Source of the DNA: Streptomyces flavochromogenes
GTDB taxonomy: Bacteria > Actinomycetota > Actinomycetes > Streptomycetales > Streptomycetaceae
DNA: 64,000 nt
Direction: 5' to 3'
NCBI RefSeq assembly: GCF_000717595.1
Contig: NZ_JNZO01000006.1
Coordinates: 310,001-374,000 of the forward strand
The notes below the pieces were generated by a model. It searched no databases. It saw only the letters and a program-made list of their open reading frames with translations, and was not told the origin of the DNA. Positions 15,898 through 24,211 of the stretch are shown one piece after another. Position 1 is the first letter of the stretch, and each line of letters opens with the position of its first letter. Made by a program: the position numbers and the translations under genes.

Positions 15898-15969
15898 GGG
15901 CGATTAGCTCAGCGGGAGAGCACTTCGTTCACACCGAAGGGGTCACTGGTTCGATCCCAGTATCGCCCA
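15898..15969 (+). tRNA. tRNA-Val(CAC), second copy, CCA not encoded
   Basis: Differs from the copy at 12611 by one base in the D loop and one in the T arm (GATCCC instead of GAACCC). Anticodon CAC. The bases after the discriminator are CCG, so the CCA tail is added after transcription. Confidence 0.97.
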
Positions 15970-15975
15970 CCGGGT

Positions 15976-16009
15976 AGAGGCCGGTCCGTCGAAAGACGGG
16001 CCGGCCTCT
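15976..16009 (+). terminator. Terminator after second tRNA-Val(CAC)
   Basis: A 15-bp stem with one G-U-type mismatch (15976-15990 with 15995-16009) and a GAAA tetraloop, six bases after the tRNA. Confidence 0.7.
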
Positions 16010-16036
16010 CTCATGTGCCGGGCCGCCGGGCCCGGT

Positions 16037-16765
16037 TCAGGCCGCCGTGCCGAGTTCCGGCCGCAGCGGCCACGACGGGTCCACGGTCTCCGGCGTCCCC
16101 TGCCGGGTGAACCACGCCTGCAGGCCCCGCGCCTGCGCCGCGTGCCACACCGCCTGCAGCGTGTGCAGCTCCGCCGGCGTCAGACGTTCCAGCCGCGACG
16201 AGAAGCGCCGCGCCACCGCCCGTACGACATCGAGCGCCGCCGTCGCGTCCGCCGCCGCGTCGTGCGCCCCCGCCAGCTCCACCTCGTAGTGCGCGCACAG
16301 GTCCGTGAGCGTCCGGCGGCCCTTCCGATAGCGGTCCAGATGCTTGTCCAGGACCCGCGGGTCGAGCACGACCAGCGGCGTGCCCCCCAGGTAGTCGCCG
16401 AGCGTGGACGCCCGGTGCCTGCGCAGCTCGCGGTCGAGGATCGTCAGATCGAACGGCGCGTTCATCACCACCAGCGGACGCCCCGCCGCACTCTGCTCCG
16501 CCAGCGCGCGCGCCAGCTCCTCCATCACCGGAGCCGGCCACCGGCCGTTCCGCTGGAGGTGATCGTCCGTCAGTCCGTGCACGGCGGTGGCCCCCTCGGG
16601 CACCGGTATGCCCGGATTGACCAGCCACCGCGTCACCCGCGGCCGTGCCCCCACCGTGTCCTGCACGACGAGGGCGGCGGACACGATCCGGTCGCCCTCG
16701 ACGTCGACTCCTGTGGTCTCCGTGTCGAAAGCGGCCAGGGGCCCTTCGTACCAGTGCATCGTCAT
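16037..16765 (-). CDS. DEDD-family 3'-5' exonuclease (RNase T / DnaQ-like)
   Basis: A 242-residue protein starting MTMHWYEGPLAAFDTETTGVD. The FDTETTG block (Exo I, Asp and Glu), a later Exo II region (NAPFDLTILDRELRR) and the C-terminal HDAAADATAALDVVRA (Exo III, His and Asp of the DEDDh type) are all present. It therefore resembles the DNA polymerase III epsilon/RNase T superfamily and should be an active two-metal exonuclease. The start at 16765 has GGGAG eight bases upstream. It is divergent from the DUF4365 pair across 121 bases, so they may share regulation. A stand-alone role in DNA repair or RNA maturation is possible. Confidence 0.92.
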   Translation of the reverse strand: MTMHWYEGPLAAFDTETTGVDVEGDRIVSAALVVQDTVGARPRVTRWLVNPGIPVPEGATAVHGLTDDHLQRNGRWPAPVMEELARALAEQSAAGRPLVVMNAPFDLTILDRELRRHRASTLGDYLGGTPLVVLDPRVLDKHLDRYRKGRRTLTDLCAHYEVELAGAHDAAADATAALDVVRAVARRFSSRLERLTPAELHTLQAVWHAAQARGLQAWFTRQGTPETVDPSWPLRPELGTAA

Positions 16766-16886
16766 CACTGAACTCCCTGCACACGTGCGGCAGATGGCCA
16801 ACCCCCTGCCCCGAAACGGTGATACCCGGACTGTTTGCGCCGTACGCGGACCGGTCACAACACAAGGGACGGGGAAGGAAGAAGAC

Positions 16887-17453
16887 ATGGCGCTCGCCCA
16901 GCCCGAGTCGGGAGGGCTGCCGCCCCAGCGGCTGGCACCGACGCGCGGCTCACTCGCCACCACCGCCTGCATGGAGACCCTCCAGGTGGGATACCTGCAC
17001 GCCGTCGCCGCCGCGGCCGGCTGCTCGCTGTCCCAGCCCTTTCCGGACAACGGCATCGACTGGCACGTGAGCCACGGCTCGCCCGGCCACACGGTCGACG
17101 ACGAGGTGACCATCAAGGTGCAGCTCAAGTGCACCTACCAGATACCGCCGCGCCCGCCCGGGAAGACCTTCTCGTTCACCCTCGACAACGACCACCTGGT
17201 GAAGCTCGCCAGGACCCCGGTGTCCGTGCACAAGATCCTCGTCGTGATGCTCGTCCCGAGGTCACAGGAGGACTGGCTGCGAGCGAGCCACGACCGGCTG
17301 GACCTGCGGCACTGCTGCTACTGGATCAACCTGGCCGGACACCCGGTCACGGGGCAGCGCCGGACCACCGTGCGCGTACCGACGACACGGATCTTCGACG
17401 ACCGGGCGCTCTGCGAGATCATGACCCGGGTCGGCGTGGGAGGGAGACCTTGA
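16887..17453 (+). CDS. DUF4365-like protein, putative nuclease-fold domain
   Basis: A 188-residue protein. Good ribosome site (GGGGAAGGAAG) before ATG 16887. Residues ~55-95 contain NGIDWHVSH, then VTIKVQLKCTYQ, a D...(x)QxK pattern like the core of PD-(D/E)xK nucleases, which is how I recall DUF4365 proteins being classed. The rest (LDNDHLVKLARTPVSVHKILVVMLVP, then LDLRHCCYWINLAGH) fits the same family. No partner nuclease or methylase is nearby. Its stop overlaps the next gene's start (TGATG). It could act in DNA repair or defence, but it lies in a syntenic core region, which favours a conserved housekeeping job. Activity is not demonstrated. Confidence 0.75.
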   Translation: MALAQPESGGLPPQRLAPTRGSLATTACMETLQVGYLHAVAAAAGCSLSQPFPDNGIDWHVSHGSPGHTVDDEVTIKVQLKCTYQIPPRPPGKTFSFTLDNDHLVKLARTPVSVHKILVVMLVPRSQEDWLRASHDRLDLRHCCYWINLAGHPVTGQRRTTVRVPTTRIFDDRALCEIMTRVGVGGRP

Positions 17454-18781
17454 TGCACCGACCGATCGACGAACCGGGGTTCGGGGACGAGGGCAGCGGG
17501 GCCGGACACGGCCCCGTCTCCGTTCCTCCGCCCTACCGTCCCCATCCGGCGCCCGGGGACACCCCCGGGCCGTGGACCGGCGTTCCGGCACCGCCCACCG
17601 GCCCCTGGGCCGACAGCCAGGGCACACCCGACCCCGGCAGGGTCGACCCCCGTGTCCTCGGCGCCCTGCTCGCCCGCCACGGCTGGCGGCGGCGGGGCGG
17701 GGCGGCCGGGCGCTACAGCCGCTGGACGCCGCCCGGCAGCGGCACCGGCACCAGCCTGCTCGTGCCGGAGAGCCGTGCTTTCCCGGACTGCGAGGACCTG
17801 CTCGGCGAGGCGCTCACCGCCCTCGCCCGCAGCGCCACGCCCTCCGCCCGCGAGGTCCTCACCGGCCTCGCCGTGCCCAGCGACGAGATCCGCTGGTGGC
17901 GCGACGTGCCCCCGGGCCCGGCCGGCATCGTCCCCTGGACCGTGCAGGAACAGCTCAGGTCCGCCGCGCGCCAGCTCCTCCTCGCCGGCGCCCTCGCCGT
18001 ACGGGGCCGGGCCGGCTACCACGGGGCCCGGCACCGGCGCCCCGCCCAGGCCTCCCTGGAGACCGTCGTCGTCGGCGCCGCACCCGGCGGGCGCGGGCTC
18101 ACCGCGTTCCTGCCCGTCTCGCCCGGCCGCCCCATCGCCGTCCGGCTCTACCACGCCCTCCACGCGGCCCGTGAGGCCACCGACTACCAGCGGGCCACCG
18201 GTGGCATGGAGGCCTTCGACGCGGCCGTCGAGGCGGGCGTCAGCCGCGAACTCACCGAGGCGCTCGTGGCCCTGGTCCGGGGCACCGAGGGAGCCAGGAT
18301 CGCCCTGGAGTGGGCGCCGTCCGCCGGGGCGCCCGAGGGCTGCGCCGCCCGTCCCGAACCGGTCGAGTTCTCGCCCGGCGACCTGCCCGCGCTGCGCGAG
18401 GCGAGCGCCCGCTACCTGACCGACGAGCCCTCCGTACCGGTCCGGCTGACCGGCGCCGTCGTCCGGATGCGCCGCTCCGGGCCGCGCGGCGAGGGCACCG
18501 TACGGCTCCGGGTGCTCGGCGGGGCGGAGGTCCCGCACGTCCGTGTCAGCCTGGACGAGGAGGCGTACCGCACCGCCGGGCACGCCCATCTCGTCGGGCT
18601 CCCGATCCGGGTGGTGGGCCGGCTGGAGAGCCGGGGCGGCTTCCGCCGCCTCACGGACGCCTCCGGGGTCGTCCCCGTCCATGTCGACGAGACCGAGCGG
18701 GACCGGCTGATGAAGTCGCTCCAGGGGGCCACCGAGAACGCGGACTTCTTCGAGGAGGCGTGCGGGCCGGACGAGGAGTGA
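17453..18781 (+). CDS. Conserved hypothetical, translationally coupled to the DUF4365-like gene
   Basis: 442 residues. Residues 1-65 are Pro/Gly-rich and probably disordered. A mixed alpha/beta region follows (~70-330), with conserved-looking segments EDLLGEALTALAR, IVPWTVQEQLRSAARQLLLAGALA and VRLYHALHAAREATDY. The C-terminal ~100 residues (VPVRLTGAVVRMRR ... VRVVGRLESRGGFRRLTDASGV) have a five-strand OB-fold look, suggestive of nucleic-acid or partner binding. I recognise no known enzyme motif. The ATG at 17453 overlaps the upstream stop by one base, so the two proteins are probably made in equal amounts and may form a complex. Confidence 0.75.
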   Translation: MHRPIDEPGFGDEGSGAGHGPVSVPPPYRPHPAPGDTPGPWTGVPAPPTGPWADSQGTPDPGRVDPRVLGALLARHGWRRRGGAAGRYSRWTPPGSGTGTSLLVPESRAFPDCEDLLGEALTALARSATPSAREVLTGLAVPSDEIRWWRDVPPGPAGIVPWTVQEQLRSAARQLLLAGALAVRGRAGYHGARHRRPAQASLETVVVGAAPGGRGLTAFLPVSPGRPIAVRLYHALHAAREATDYQRATGGMEAFDAAVEAGVSRELTEALVALVRGTEGARIALEWAPSAGAPEGCAARPEPVEFSPGDLPALREASARYLTDEPSVPVRLTGAVVRMRRSGPRGEGTVRLRVLGGAEVPHVRVSLDEEAYRTAGHAHLVGLPIRVVGRLESRGGFRRLTDASGVVPVHVDETERDRLMKSLQGATENADFFEEACGPDEE

Positions 18782-18857
18782 GGTCCGCGGCGGGGCCCGG
18801 CGGGCGGGAAACCGTTTCGCGGGCGCCCCCGCGGCCTCGGTAGGATCGGCCGTGCGC

Positions 18858-18900
18858 GGCACCTCGTACCTGTCGCGCACCGCCGGCGCCGGCACCTCGT
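18858..18900 (+). repeat. Direct repeat in the thrS leader
   Basis: GGCACCTCGT occurs at 18858-18867 and 18891-18900, a 33-base period, each followed by a similar CTG..GCGC segment. It lies between a possible -10 (TAGGAT, 18841-18846) and the thrS start, so it would be transcribed. Confidence 0.45.
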
Positions 18901-18931
18901 GTCTGCTTGCGCCCCTATGTACGGAGTACCC

Positions 18932-20908
18932 GTGTCTGAAGTCCGTGTGACCGTCCAGTCCGCCTCGGAAGCAGAGGAGAGGGCGGTGAGCGCGGGCACC
19001 ACCGCCGGCGCCCTGTTCGCCGACGACCGCACCATCATCGCCGCCCGTGTGGCCGGCGAGCTGAAGGACCTGTCGTACGAGCTCGCCGACGGCGATGTCG
19101 TCGAGGGCGTGGAGATCTCCTCCCCGGACGGTCTCGACATCCTGCGCCACTCGACCGCGCACGTCATGGCCCAGGCCGTGCAGGAGCTCTTCCCCGAGGC
19201 CAAGCTGGGCATCGGCCCGCCGGTCCGGGACGGCTTCTACTACGACTTCGACGTCGAGAAGCCCTTCACTCCCGAGGACCTCAAGGTCATCGAGAAGAAG
19301 ATGCAGGAGATCCAGAAGCGCGGCCAGCGTTTCGCCCGCCGTGTGGTGACCGACGAGGACGCCCGCGCCGAGCTGGCGGACGAGCCGTACAAGCTGGAGC
19401 TCATCGGCATCAAGGGCTCCGCGTCGACCGACGACGGCGCCGACGTCGAGGTGGGCGGCGGCGAGCTGACCATCTACGACAACATCGACGCCAAGACCGG
19501 CGACCTGTGCTGGAAGGACCTCTGCCGCGGTCCCCACCTGCCCACCACCCGGAACATCCCGGCGTTCAAGCTGATGCGCAACGCCGCCGCCTACTGGCGC
19601 GGCAGCGAGAAGAACCCGATGCTCCAGCGCATCTACGGCACCGCCTGGCCGTCGAAGGACGAGCTGAAGGCCCACCTCGACTTCCTCGCCGAGGCCGAGA
19701 AGCGCGACCACCGCAAGCTGGGCAACGAGCTCGACCTCTTCTCCATCCCGGACGAGATCGGCTCCGGCCTCGCCGTCTTCCACCCCAAGGGCGGCATCAT
19801 CCGCCGGGTCATGGAGGACTACTCGCGCAAGCGCCACGAGGAGGAGGGCTACGAGTTCGTCTACTCGCCGCACGCCACCAAGGGCAAGCTGTTCGAGAAG
19901 TCGGGCCACCTGGACTGGTACGCCGAGGGCATGTACCCCCCCATGCAGCTCGACGAGGGCGTGGACTACTACCTCAAGCCCATGAACTGCCCGATGCACA
20001 ACCTGATCTTCGACGCGCGCGGCCGTTCGTACCGTGAACTGCCGCTCCGTCTCTTCGAGTTCGGCACCGTGTACCGGTACGAGAAGTCGGGCGTCGTGCA
20101 CGGCCTGACCCGGGCCCGCGGCTTCACCCAGGACGACGCGCACATCTACTGCACCAAGGAGCAGATGGCGGAGGAGCTCGACAAGACCCTCACCTTCGTC
20201 CTGAACCTCCTGCGCGACTACGGCCTGACCGACTTCTACCTGGAGCTGTCCACCAAGGACCCGGAGAAGTTCGTCGGCTCGGACGAGATCTGGGAGGAGG
20301 CCACCGCGGTCCTCCAGCAGGTCGCCGAGAAGCAGGGGCTCCCGCTGACCCCCGACCCGGGCGGCGCCGCGTTCTACGGCCCGAAGATCTCGGTGCAGGC
20401 ACGCGACGCCATCGGCCGTACCTGGCAGATGTCGACCGTGCAGCTCGACTTCAACCTGCCGGAGCGCTTCGACCTGGAGTACACCGCCCCGGACGGCACC
20501 AAGCAGCGCCCGGTCATGATCCACCGCGCGCTGTTCGGCTCGATCGAGCGCTTCTTCGCCGTGCTCCTCGAGCACTACGCGGGCGCGATGCCGCCGTGGC
20601 TGGCGCCCGTCCAGGCGACCGGCATCCCGATCGGCGACGCGCACGTCGACTACCTGCACGAGTTCGCCGCCAAGGCGAAGAAGCAGGGCCTGCGGGTGGA
20701 CGTCGACTCGTCCTCGGACCGGATGCAGAAGAAGATCCGCAACGCGCAGAAGCAGAAGGTTCCGTTCATGATCATCGCGGGTGACGAGGACATGGCCGCC
20801 GGCGCCGTCTCCTTCCGCTACCGCGACGGTTCGCAGGAGAACGGCATCCCCGTCGACGAGGCCATCGCCAAGATCGCCAAGATCGTCGAGGACCGCGTCC
20901 AGGTCTGA
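18932..20908 (+). CDS. thrS: Threonyl-tRNA synthetase
   Basis: A 658-residue class II synthetase, full length for the family. From the GTG at 18932 (GGAG five bases upstream) it reads SEVRVTVQ, the N-terminal TGS domain (~1-65). Next come the editing domain with [18 protein letters not shown] (~72-90), then the catalytic core with [27 protein letters not shown] (motif 2) and [18 protein letters not shown] (motif 3). The C-terminal anticodon-binding domain ends VVEERVQV-like as KIVEDRVQV. It charges tRNA-Thr in the cytoplasm. It precedes the HIT and PIM-locus genes as it does in mycobacteria. I see no T-box upstream. Confidence 0.98.
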   Translation: MSEVRVTVQSASEAEERAVSAGTTAGALFADDRTIIAARVAGELKDLSYELADGDVVEGVEISSPDGLDILRHSTAHVMAQAVQELFPEAKLGIGPPVRDGFYYDFDVEKPFTPEDLKVIEKKMQEIQKRGQRFARRVVTDEDARAELADEPYKLELIGIKGSASTDDGADVEVGGGELTIYDNIDAKTGDLCWKDLCRGPHLPTTRNIPAFKLMRNAAAYWRGSEKNPMLQRIYGTAWPSKDELKAHLDFLAEAEKRDHRKLGNELDLFSIPDEIGSGLAVFHPKGGIIRRVMEDYSRKRHEEEGYEFVYSPHATKGKLFEKSGHLDWYAEGMYPPMQLDEGVDYYLKPMNCPMHNLIFDARGRSYRELPLRLFEFGTVYRYEKSGVVHGLTRARGFTQDDAHIYCTKEQMAEELDKTLTFVLNLLRDYGLTDFYLELSTKDPEKFVGSDEIWEEATAVLQQVAEKQGLPLTPDPGGAAFYGPKISVQARDAIGRTWQMSTVQLDFNLPERFDLEYTAPDGTKQRPVMIHRALFGSIERFFAVLLEHYAGAMPPWLAPVQATGIPIGDAHVDYLHEFAAKAKKQGLRVDVDSSSDRMQKKIRNAQKQKVPFMIIAGDEDMAAGAVSFRYRDGSQENGIPVDEAIAKIAKIVEDRVQV

Positions 20909-20924
20909 CGGACCGCGAACGAGC

Positions 20925-21602
20925 TCAGGAGGCCCCCGGGGTACCGCCCGGGGGCCTCTTCTCGTCCTCCCGCGTGAACGTCTGGATCAGCCAGGACGAG
21001 AACGAACCCGTGACAGCCCCGATCAGAGCCACTCCGCACGCCATCATGCCCACCGCGATGAACCGGCCGGTCGTGGTCACCGGGGTGACGTCGCCGTAGC
21101 CGACCGTCGTCAGCGTCTCGGCGGCCCACCAGAGGGCGTCGCCGAACGTGCGGATCGTCGCCCCGGAGGCGGTGCGCTCGTGCTGGTAGACGCCGAGCGC
21201 GCCCGCGAAACCGAGCAGGCCGACCGTGAGGCTGCAGTAGGCCATGACGCGGGCGTAGAGGGTCAGGCGCGGCTTGTCGCGGCGGCGCTGGATCCGCTCG
21301 TAGATCCTCACCATCTGCAGCGGCCGCAGCAGCGGCAGCAGCAGCACGATGGTGCCCAGGAGATGCGCGCGGACGAAGCGCAGGGGACCGAGGCCGCTGA
21401 GCCGGAGCCGCACCACGTAGTCGACGATGAAGACGCCCCACGCCCCGAGCGTGACCGCCAGGCAGACGTCCAGCCAGACCTGGTCCATCCCGTGGGCGAG
21501 CACCCGCACCGTGTACCCGGCGAGGAAGACCAGGGATGCCACCGCGAGCGGCGTTTCCATGCGGCGGTCCCAGCGCTCCTGCTTCTCCGGCCTCGCGTCC
21601 AT
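20925..21602 (-). CDS. Two-pore-helix potassium channel
   Basis: 225 residues. Four hydrophobic segments span ~20-130, a short N-terminal cytoplasmic stretch is basic, and the pore region is ALWWAAETLTTVGYGDVTPVTTTGRF, in two stretches, containing the selectivity filter TVGYGD. A final helix (~185-205) ends with a charged tail. This is a voltage-gated-like six-helix layout missing a clear positive S4 array. It should conduct K+ across the membrane. Start ATG 21602; an in-frame ATG at 21560 is possible. Convergent with thrS; its last codons lie inside the shared terminator. Confidence 0.88.
   Translation of the reverse strand: MDARPEKQERWDRRMETPLAVASLVFLAGYTVRVLAHGMDQVWLDVCLAVTLGAWGVFIVDYVVRLRLSGLGPLRFVRAHLLGTIVLLLPLLRPLQMVRIYERIQRRRDKPRLTLYARVMAYCSLTVGLLGFAGALGVYQHERTASGATIRTFGDALWWAAETLTTVGYGDVTPVTTTGRFIAVGMMACGVALIGAVTGSFSSWLIQTFTREDEKRPPGGTPGAS
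20930..20957. terminator. Bidirectional terminator between thrS and the K+ channel gene
   Basis: A perfect 11-bp stem, 20930-20940 with 20947-20957, followed by CTT on the plus side. It overlaps the last codons of the channel gene. Confidence 0.65.
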
Positions 21603-21667
21603 CGGATCAGCATGGCCGCTGAATGGATCTTCCGCCCCGGCGACACGTTCCGAACGGGCGACGCAAT

Positions 21668-22231
21668 ATGCTGCACAGCATGACGACTGAGCCGGAGCAG
21701 CAGATCGGAGTGGGGACGCGGGACGCGTTCCAGCGCCTGTGGACGCCTCATCGGATGGCGTACATCCAGGGCGAGAACAAGCCGACCGGGCCGGGCGCCG
21801 AGGACGGCTGTCCGTTCTGCTCGATCCCGGCGAAGTCGGACGAGGACGGTCTGGTGATCGCCCGCGGCCAGAGCGTGTACGCGGTCCTCAACCTGTACCC
21901 GTACAACGGCGGTCACCTCATGGTCGTCCCCTACCGTCACGTCGCCGACTACACGGACCTGGACGCGGCGGAGACGGCGGAGCTCGCCGAATTCACCAAG
22001 CGCGCCATGGTCGCGCTGCGGGCGGCCTCCGGCGCGCACGGCTTCAACATCGGCATGAACCAGGGCGCCGTCGCGGGCGCCGGGATCGCCGCCCATCTGC
22101 ACCAGCACGTGGTGCCGCGCTGGGGCGGGGACATCAACTTCATGCCGGTCGTCGGGCACACCAAGGTGCTGCCGCAGCTCCTCGCGGACACCCGGAAGAT
22201 GCTGGCCGACGCCTGGCCGGCCACCGTCTGA
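21668..22231 (+). CDS. HIT-family protein, probable Ap4A phosphorylase
   Basis: 187 residues. The HIT catalytic motif HLHQHVVPRW is at ~142-151. Upstream lie YIQGENKPTGPG and a CPFCSIPAK zinc-like pair, typical of the actinobacterial diadenosine tetraphosphate phosphorylases (Rv2613c type). It would split Ap4A using phosphate, giving ADP and ATP, thereby clearing stress dinucleotides made by tRNA synthetases such as the adjacent thrS. Two ATGs, 21668 and 21680, are possible starts; neither has a strong ribosome site. It precedes the PIM locus as in mycobacteria. Confidence 0.9.
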   Translation: MLHSMTTEPEQQIGVGTRDAFQRLWTPHRMAYIQGENKPTGPGAEDGCPFCSIPAKSDEDGLVIARGQSVYAVLNLYPYNGGHLMVVPYRHVADYTDLDAAETAELAEFTKRAMVALRAASGAHGFNIGMNQGAVAGAGIAAHLHQHVVPRWGGDINFMPVVGHTKVLPQLLADTRKMLADAWPATV

Positions 22232-22240
22232 TCCGCACGA

Positions 22241-22279
22241 CGAAGGGCCCGGGTCACAGAAGTGGACCCGGGCCCTTCG
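22241..22279. terminator. Bidirectional terminator between the HIT gene and a convergent membrane-protein gene
   Basis: A perfect 15-bp stem, 22241-22255 with 22265-22279, around a 9-nt loop, located ten bases after the HIT stop. Confidence 0.75.
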
Positions 22280-22356
22280 CCGTGCGATCCGGTCACGGCC
22301 GTTGCCTGCGGGGGCCGTCACGGTCGTCGCCCGGCCCCCTCGCGTACGGCGCCCCG

Positions 22357-24015
22357 TCACGCGTCGTAGACGTCGGCCTTCTTGGGTCCTGGCTCCTGGA
22401 TGCCGCCGCTGAGGACCAGCGAGCGGTTGGTGAAGCGCTCCGTGTCCACGTTGTGCTCGTCGAGGAACTTCAGGGTCGCGGAGTGGACCGCGCGCAGCAC
22501 CGGCGTCGCCATCCGTATGGCGTCGTCGGCCATGAAGCGGTTCTTCCAGAGCGGACCGGCCCAGACGTGCCGCAGACCGAAGGGCTCGGGCAGGACCATC
22601 TTGCCGCCGAGGAACTCCAGGACCGGCGGGTACCAGGTGAGCGGGGCGCGCACCGCCAGCCGGACGATGTCGTCGGTGGTCAGCAGCGGCTGCTGGATCT
22701 CCTTCGTCTCCCAGAAGCGGACCGACTTGGAGACCTCCTTGGTCTTGGCCTTCGGCTTCGTGGTGAACAGGCCGTGCACGGGGCCGAGCGCGTGGCCGGT
22801 GACCTCGATCCTGAGCGTGTGGTGCAGCGAGGTCACCGTGACCATCATGGTGAGGACGAGGTTCCCGTCCCAGAGGGTGAACTGCACGCCGAGATAGTGA
22901 CGGTTGCCGGCGCCGAACTGCTGGTCGTTGCAGATGCGCTGTATCTCGTGCGGCTTGACCTGGAAGTGCACGATGTTGTCGCCCTCGGGCCGGGTGACCT
23001 CGTCGGCTCCCTCGCCGACCGCGGAGACGACCCAGTGCTTGACGGTCGGCTTCGGGAAACCGGTCTTGAGGGAGCCGCGCTCCAGGAGCGTGAGCTGATC
23101 GTGGATCTTGCGGATGACGTCCCAGGCGCGGAAGTCGTGGATCTCCCGTCCGGCCACGGGGACGAGTTCCTCGGCGAGGGTCCAGCTGCCCCAGCGGGTG
23201 CCCAGACCGAGGATGCCCTTGGGCCCGGCGTAGAACGCGATGTTGGACTGCTGCTCGGCCGAGAGCTTCTCCAGGTTCAGCCGGAGCTCCTCCGCCGACT
23301 TCTCGCCCGGGTCCTGCGGAACGGACTTGGGCACCTGCGGACCGGCGCCACTGCCGCTCAGCAGACCCGTCCAGCGCTCCCGGAGGTCGACGGCGGACCG
23401 GTCGCAGATCCGGCGGGCCAGGAACCAGCCGATGACCGGCGCCACGAGCATGGCGCGCAGATAGTTCGGCAGGATCCCGTCGAAGGGCAGCTTGAGCAGC
23501 ACGAGCGCGGTGAAGATCCCCGCCGCCCACAGCAGGACCGTGCCGACGACGCTCGTCCGCTTGTTCTCGGAGCCGGCGGCCAGGCGGCGCAGCTGGATGA
23601 CACCGAGCCAGAGCAGCAGCCCGGGCAGGAAGAGGACGCCGCAGACGAAGGTGACCAGGGTCAGCCGGGCGTCGCGCCGGCGGCGGATGTGGGTGGCCGC
23701 GAGGCAGTGCTCGACGACCGGCTGCGGCTCGGCGCCGAAGGACTGGATGAGGGCCTTCCGTCCGCCGCCGAGCAGGCGGACCTGCACCGCGCGGGAGAAG
23801 GCCTCGCCGAGGTCGGGGCGGAAGAGCTTCTCCCATTTCCCGGCCTTGAGCGTCGTCTTGTAGAGGTCGTTGTCGGCCTGCTGGATCGTGTCGAGCGGGC
23901 TGTCGCGGTACGCGGCGGACGCGAGCGCGTTCGTCGCCCCCGTACCGCCGCCCGTGCCCATGAGGGGGACCTGCGCCCCGGGTCCGAAGCCATCGATCGC
24001 CACTGCCGCCCCCAT
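22357..24015 (-). CDS. Membrane-associated protein of unknown function
   Basis: 552 residues. The N-terminal ~110 are soluble, with a Gly-rich start, then DTIQQADNDLYKTTLKAGKWEKLFRPD. Two or three membrane helices lie around residues 115-190 (TLVTFVCGVLFLPGLLLWLGV and VVGTVLLWAAGIFTALVLL). The large C-terminal ~350-residue region is mixed alpha/beta, with FYAGPKGILGLGTRWGSWTL, GDNIVHFQVKPHEIQRICND and TLWDGNLVLTMMVTVTSLH. No enzymatic motif is recognised. It stands alone between the HIT gene and EF-G2. Convergence with the HIT gene and a clean terminator suggest an independent message. Confidence 0.72.
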   Translation of the reverse strand: MGAAVAIDGFGPGAQVPLMGTGGGTGATNALASAAYRDSPLDTIQQADNDLYKTTLKAGKWEKLFRPDLGEAFSRAVQVRLLGGGRKALIQSFGAEPQPVVEHCLAATHIRRRRDARLTLVTFVCGVLFLPGLLLWLGVIQLRRLAAGSENKRTSVVGTVLLWAAGIFTALVLLKLPFDGILPNYLRAMLVAPVIGWFLARRICDRSAVDLRERWTGLLSGSGAGPQVPKSVPQDPGEKSAEELRLNLEKLSAEQQSNIAFYAGPKGILGLGTRWGSWTLAEELVPVAGREIHDFRAWDVIRKIHDQLTLLERGSLKTGFPKPTVKHWVVSAVGEGADEVTRPEGDNIVHFQVKPHEIQRICNDQQFGAGNRHYLGVQFTLWDGNLVLTMMVTVTSLHHTLRIEVTGHALGPVHGLFTTKPKAKTKEVSKSVRFWETKEIQQPLLTTDDIVRLAVRAPLTWYPPVLEFLGGKMVLPEPFGLRHVWAGPLWKNRFMADDAIRMATPVLRAVHSATLKFLDEHNVDTERFTNRSLVLSGGIQEPGPKKADVYDA

Positions 24016-24138
24016 CGCCGCGGTTACTTGTGCGGGCTGTTCCCAACTGCCGCGCCCCGCACACCTTCTGAGCTGGGCACCACAGCGTAACCGGGTACCG
24101 TCGTGTGCGTCACCGCCTGTGGATATCGAGGCCGAATG

Positions 24139-24168
24139 ACGTTCGCCCGACAGGTGCCGGGCGAACGT
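24139..24168 (-). terminator. Terminator of the EF-G2 gene
   Basis: A perfect 11-bp inverted repeat (24139-24149 with 24158-24168) 44 bases after the minus-strand EF-G2 stop. Confidence 0.6.
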
Positions 24169-24211
24169 TCACCGCTTCACTTCCCTGCCACTCCCTCAAC
24201 CACGCGCCCTT

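Noticed and set aside
18782..18931. T-box riboswitch upstream of thrS
   Set aside because: The leader is short and lacks the conserved T-box bulge and a specifier hairpin; only a direct repeat is visible.
17318..20659. A 1113-codon open frame on the minus strand across thrS and its upstream gene
   Set aside because: It is antisense to thrS and its neighbour. Long antisense frames are expected where third positions are nearly all G or C.
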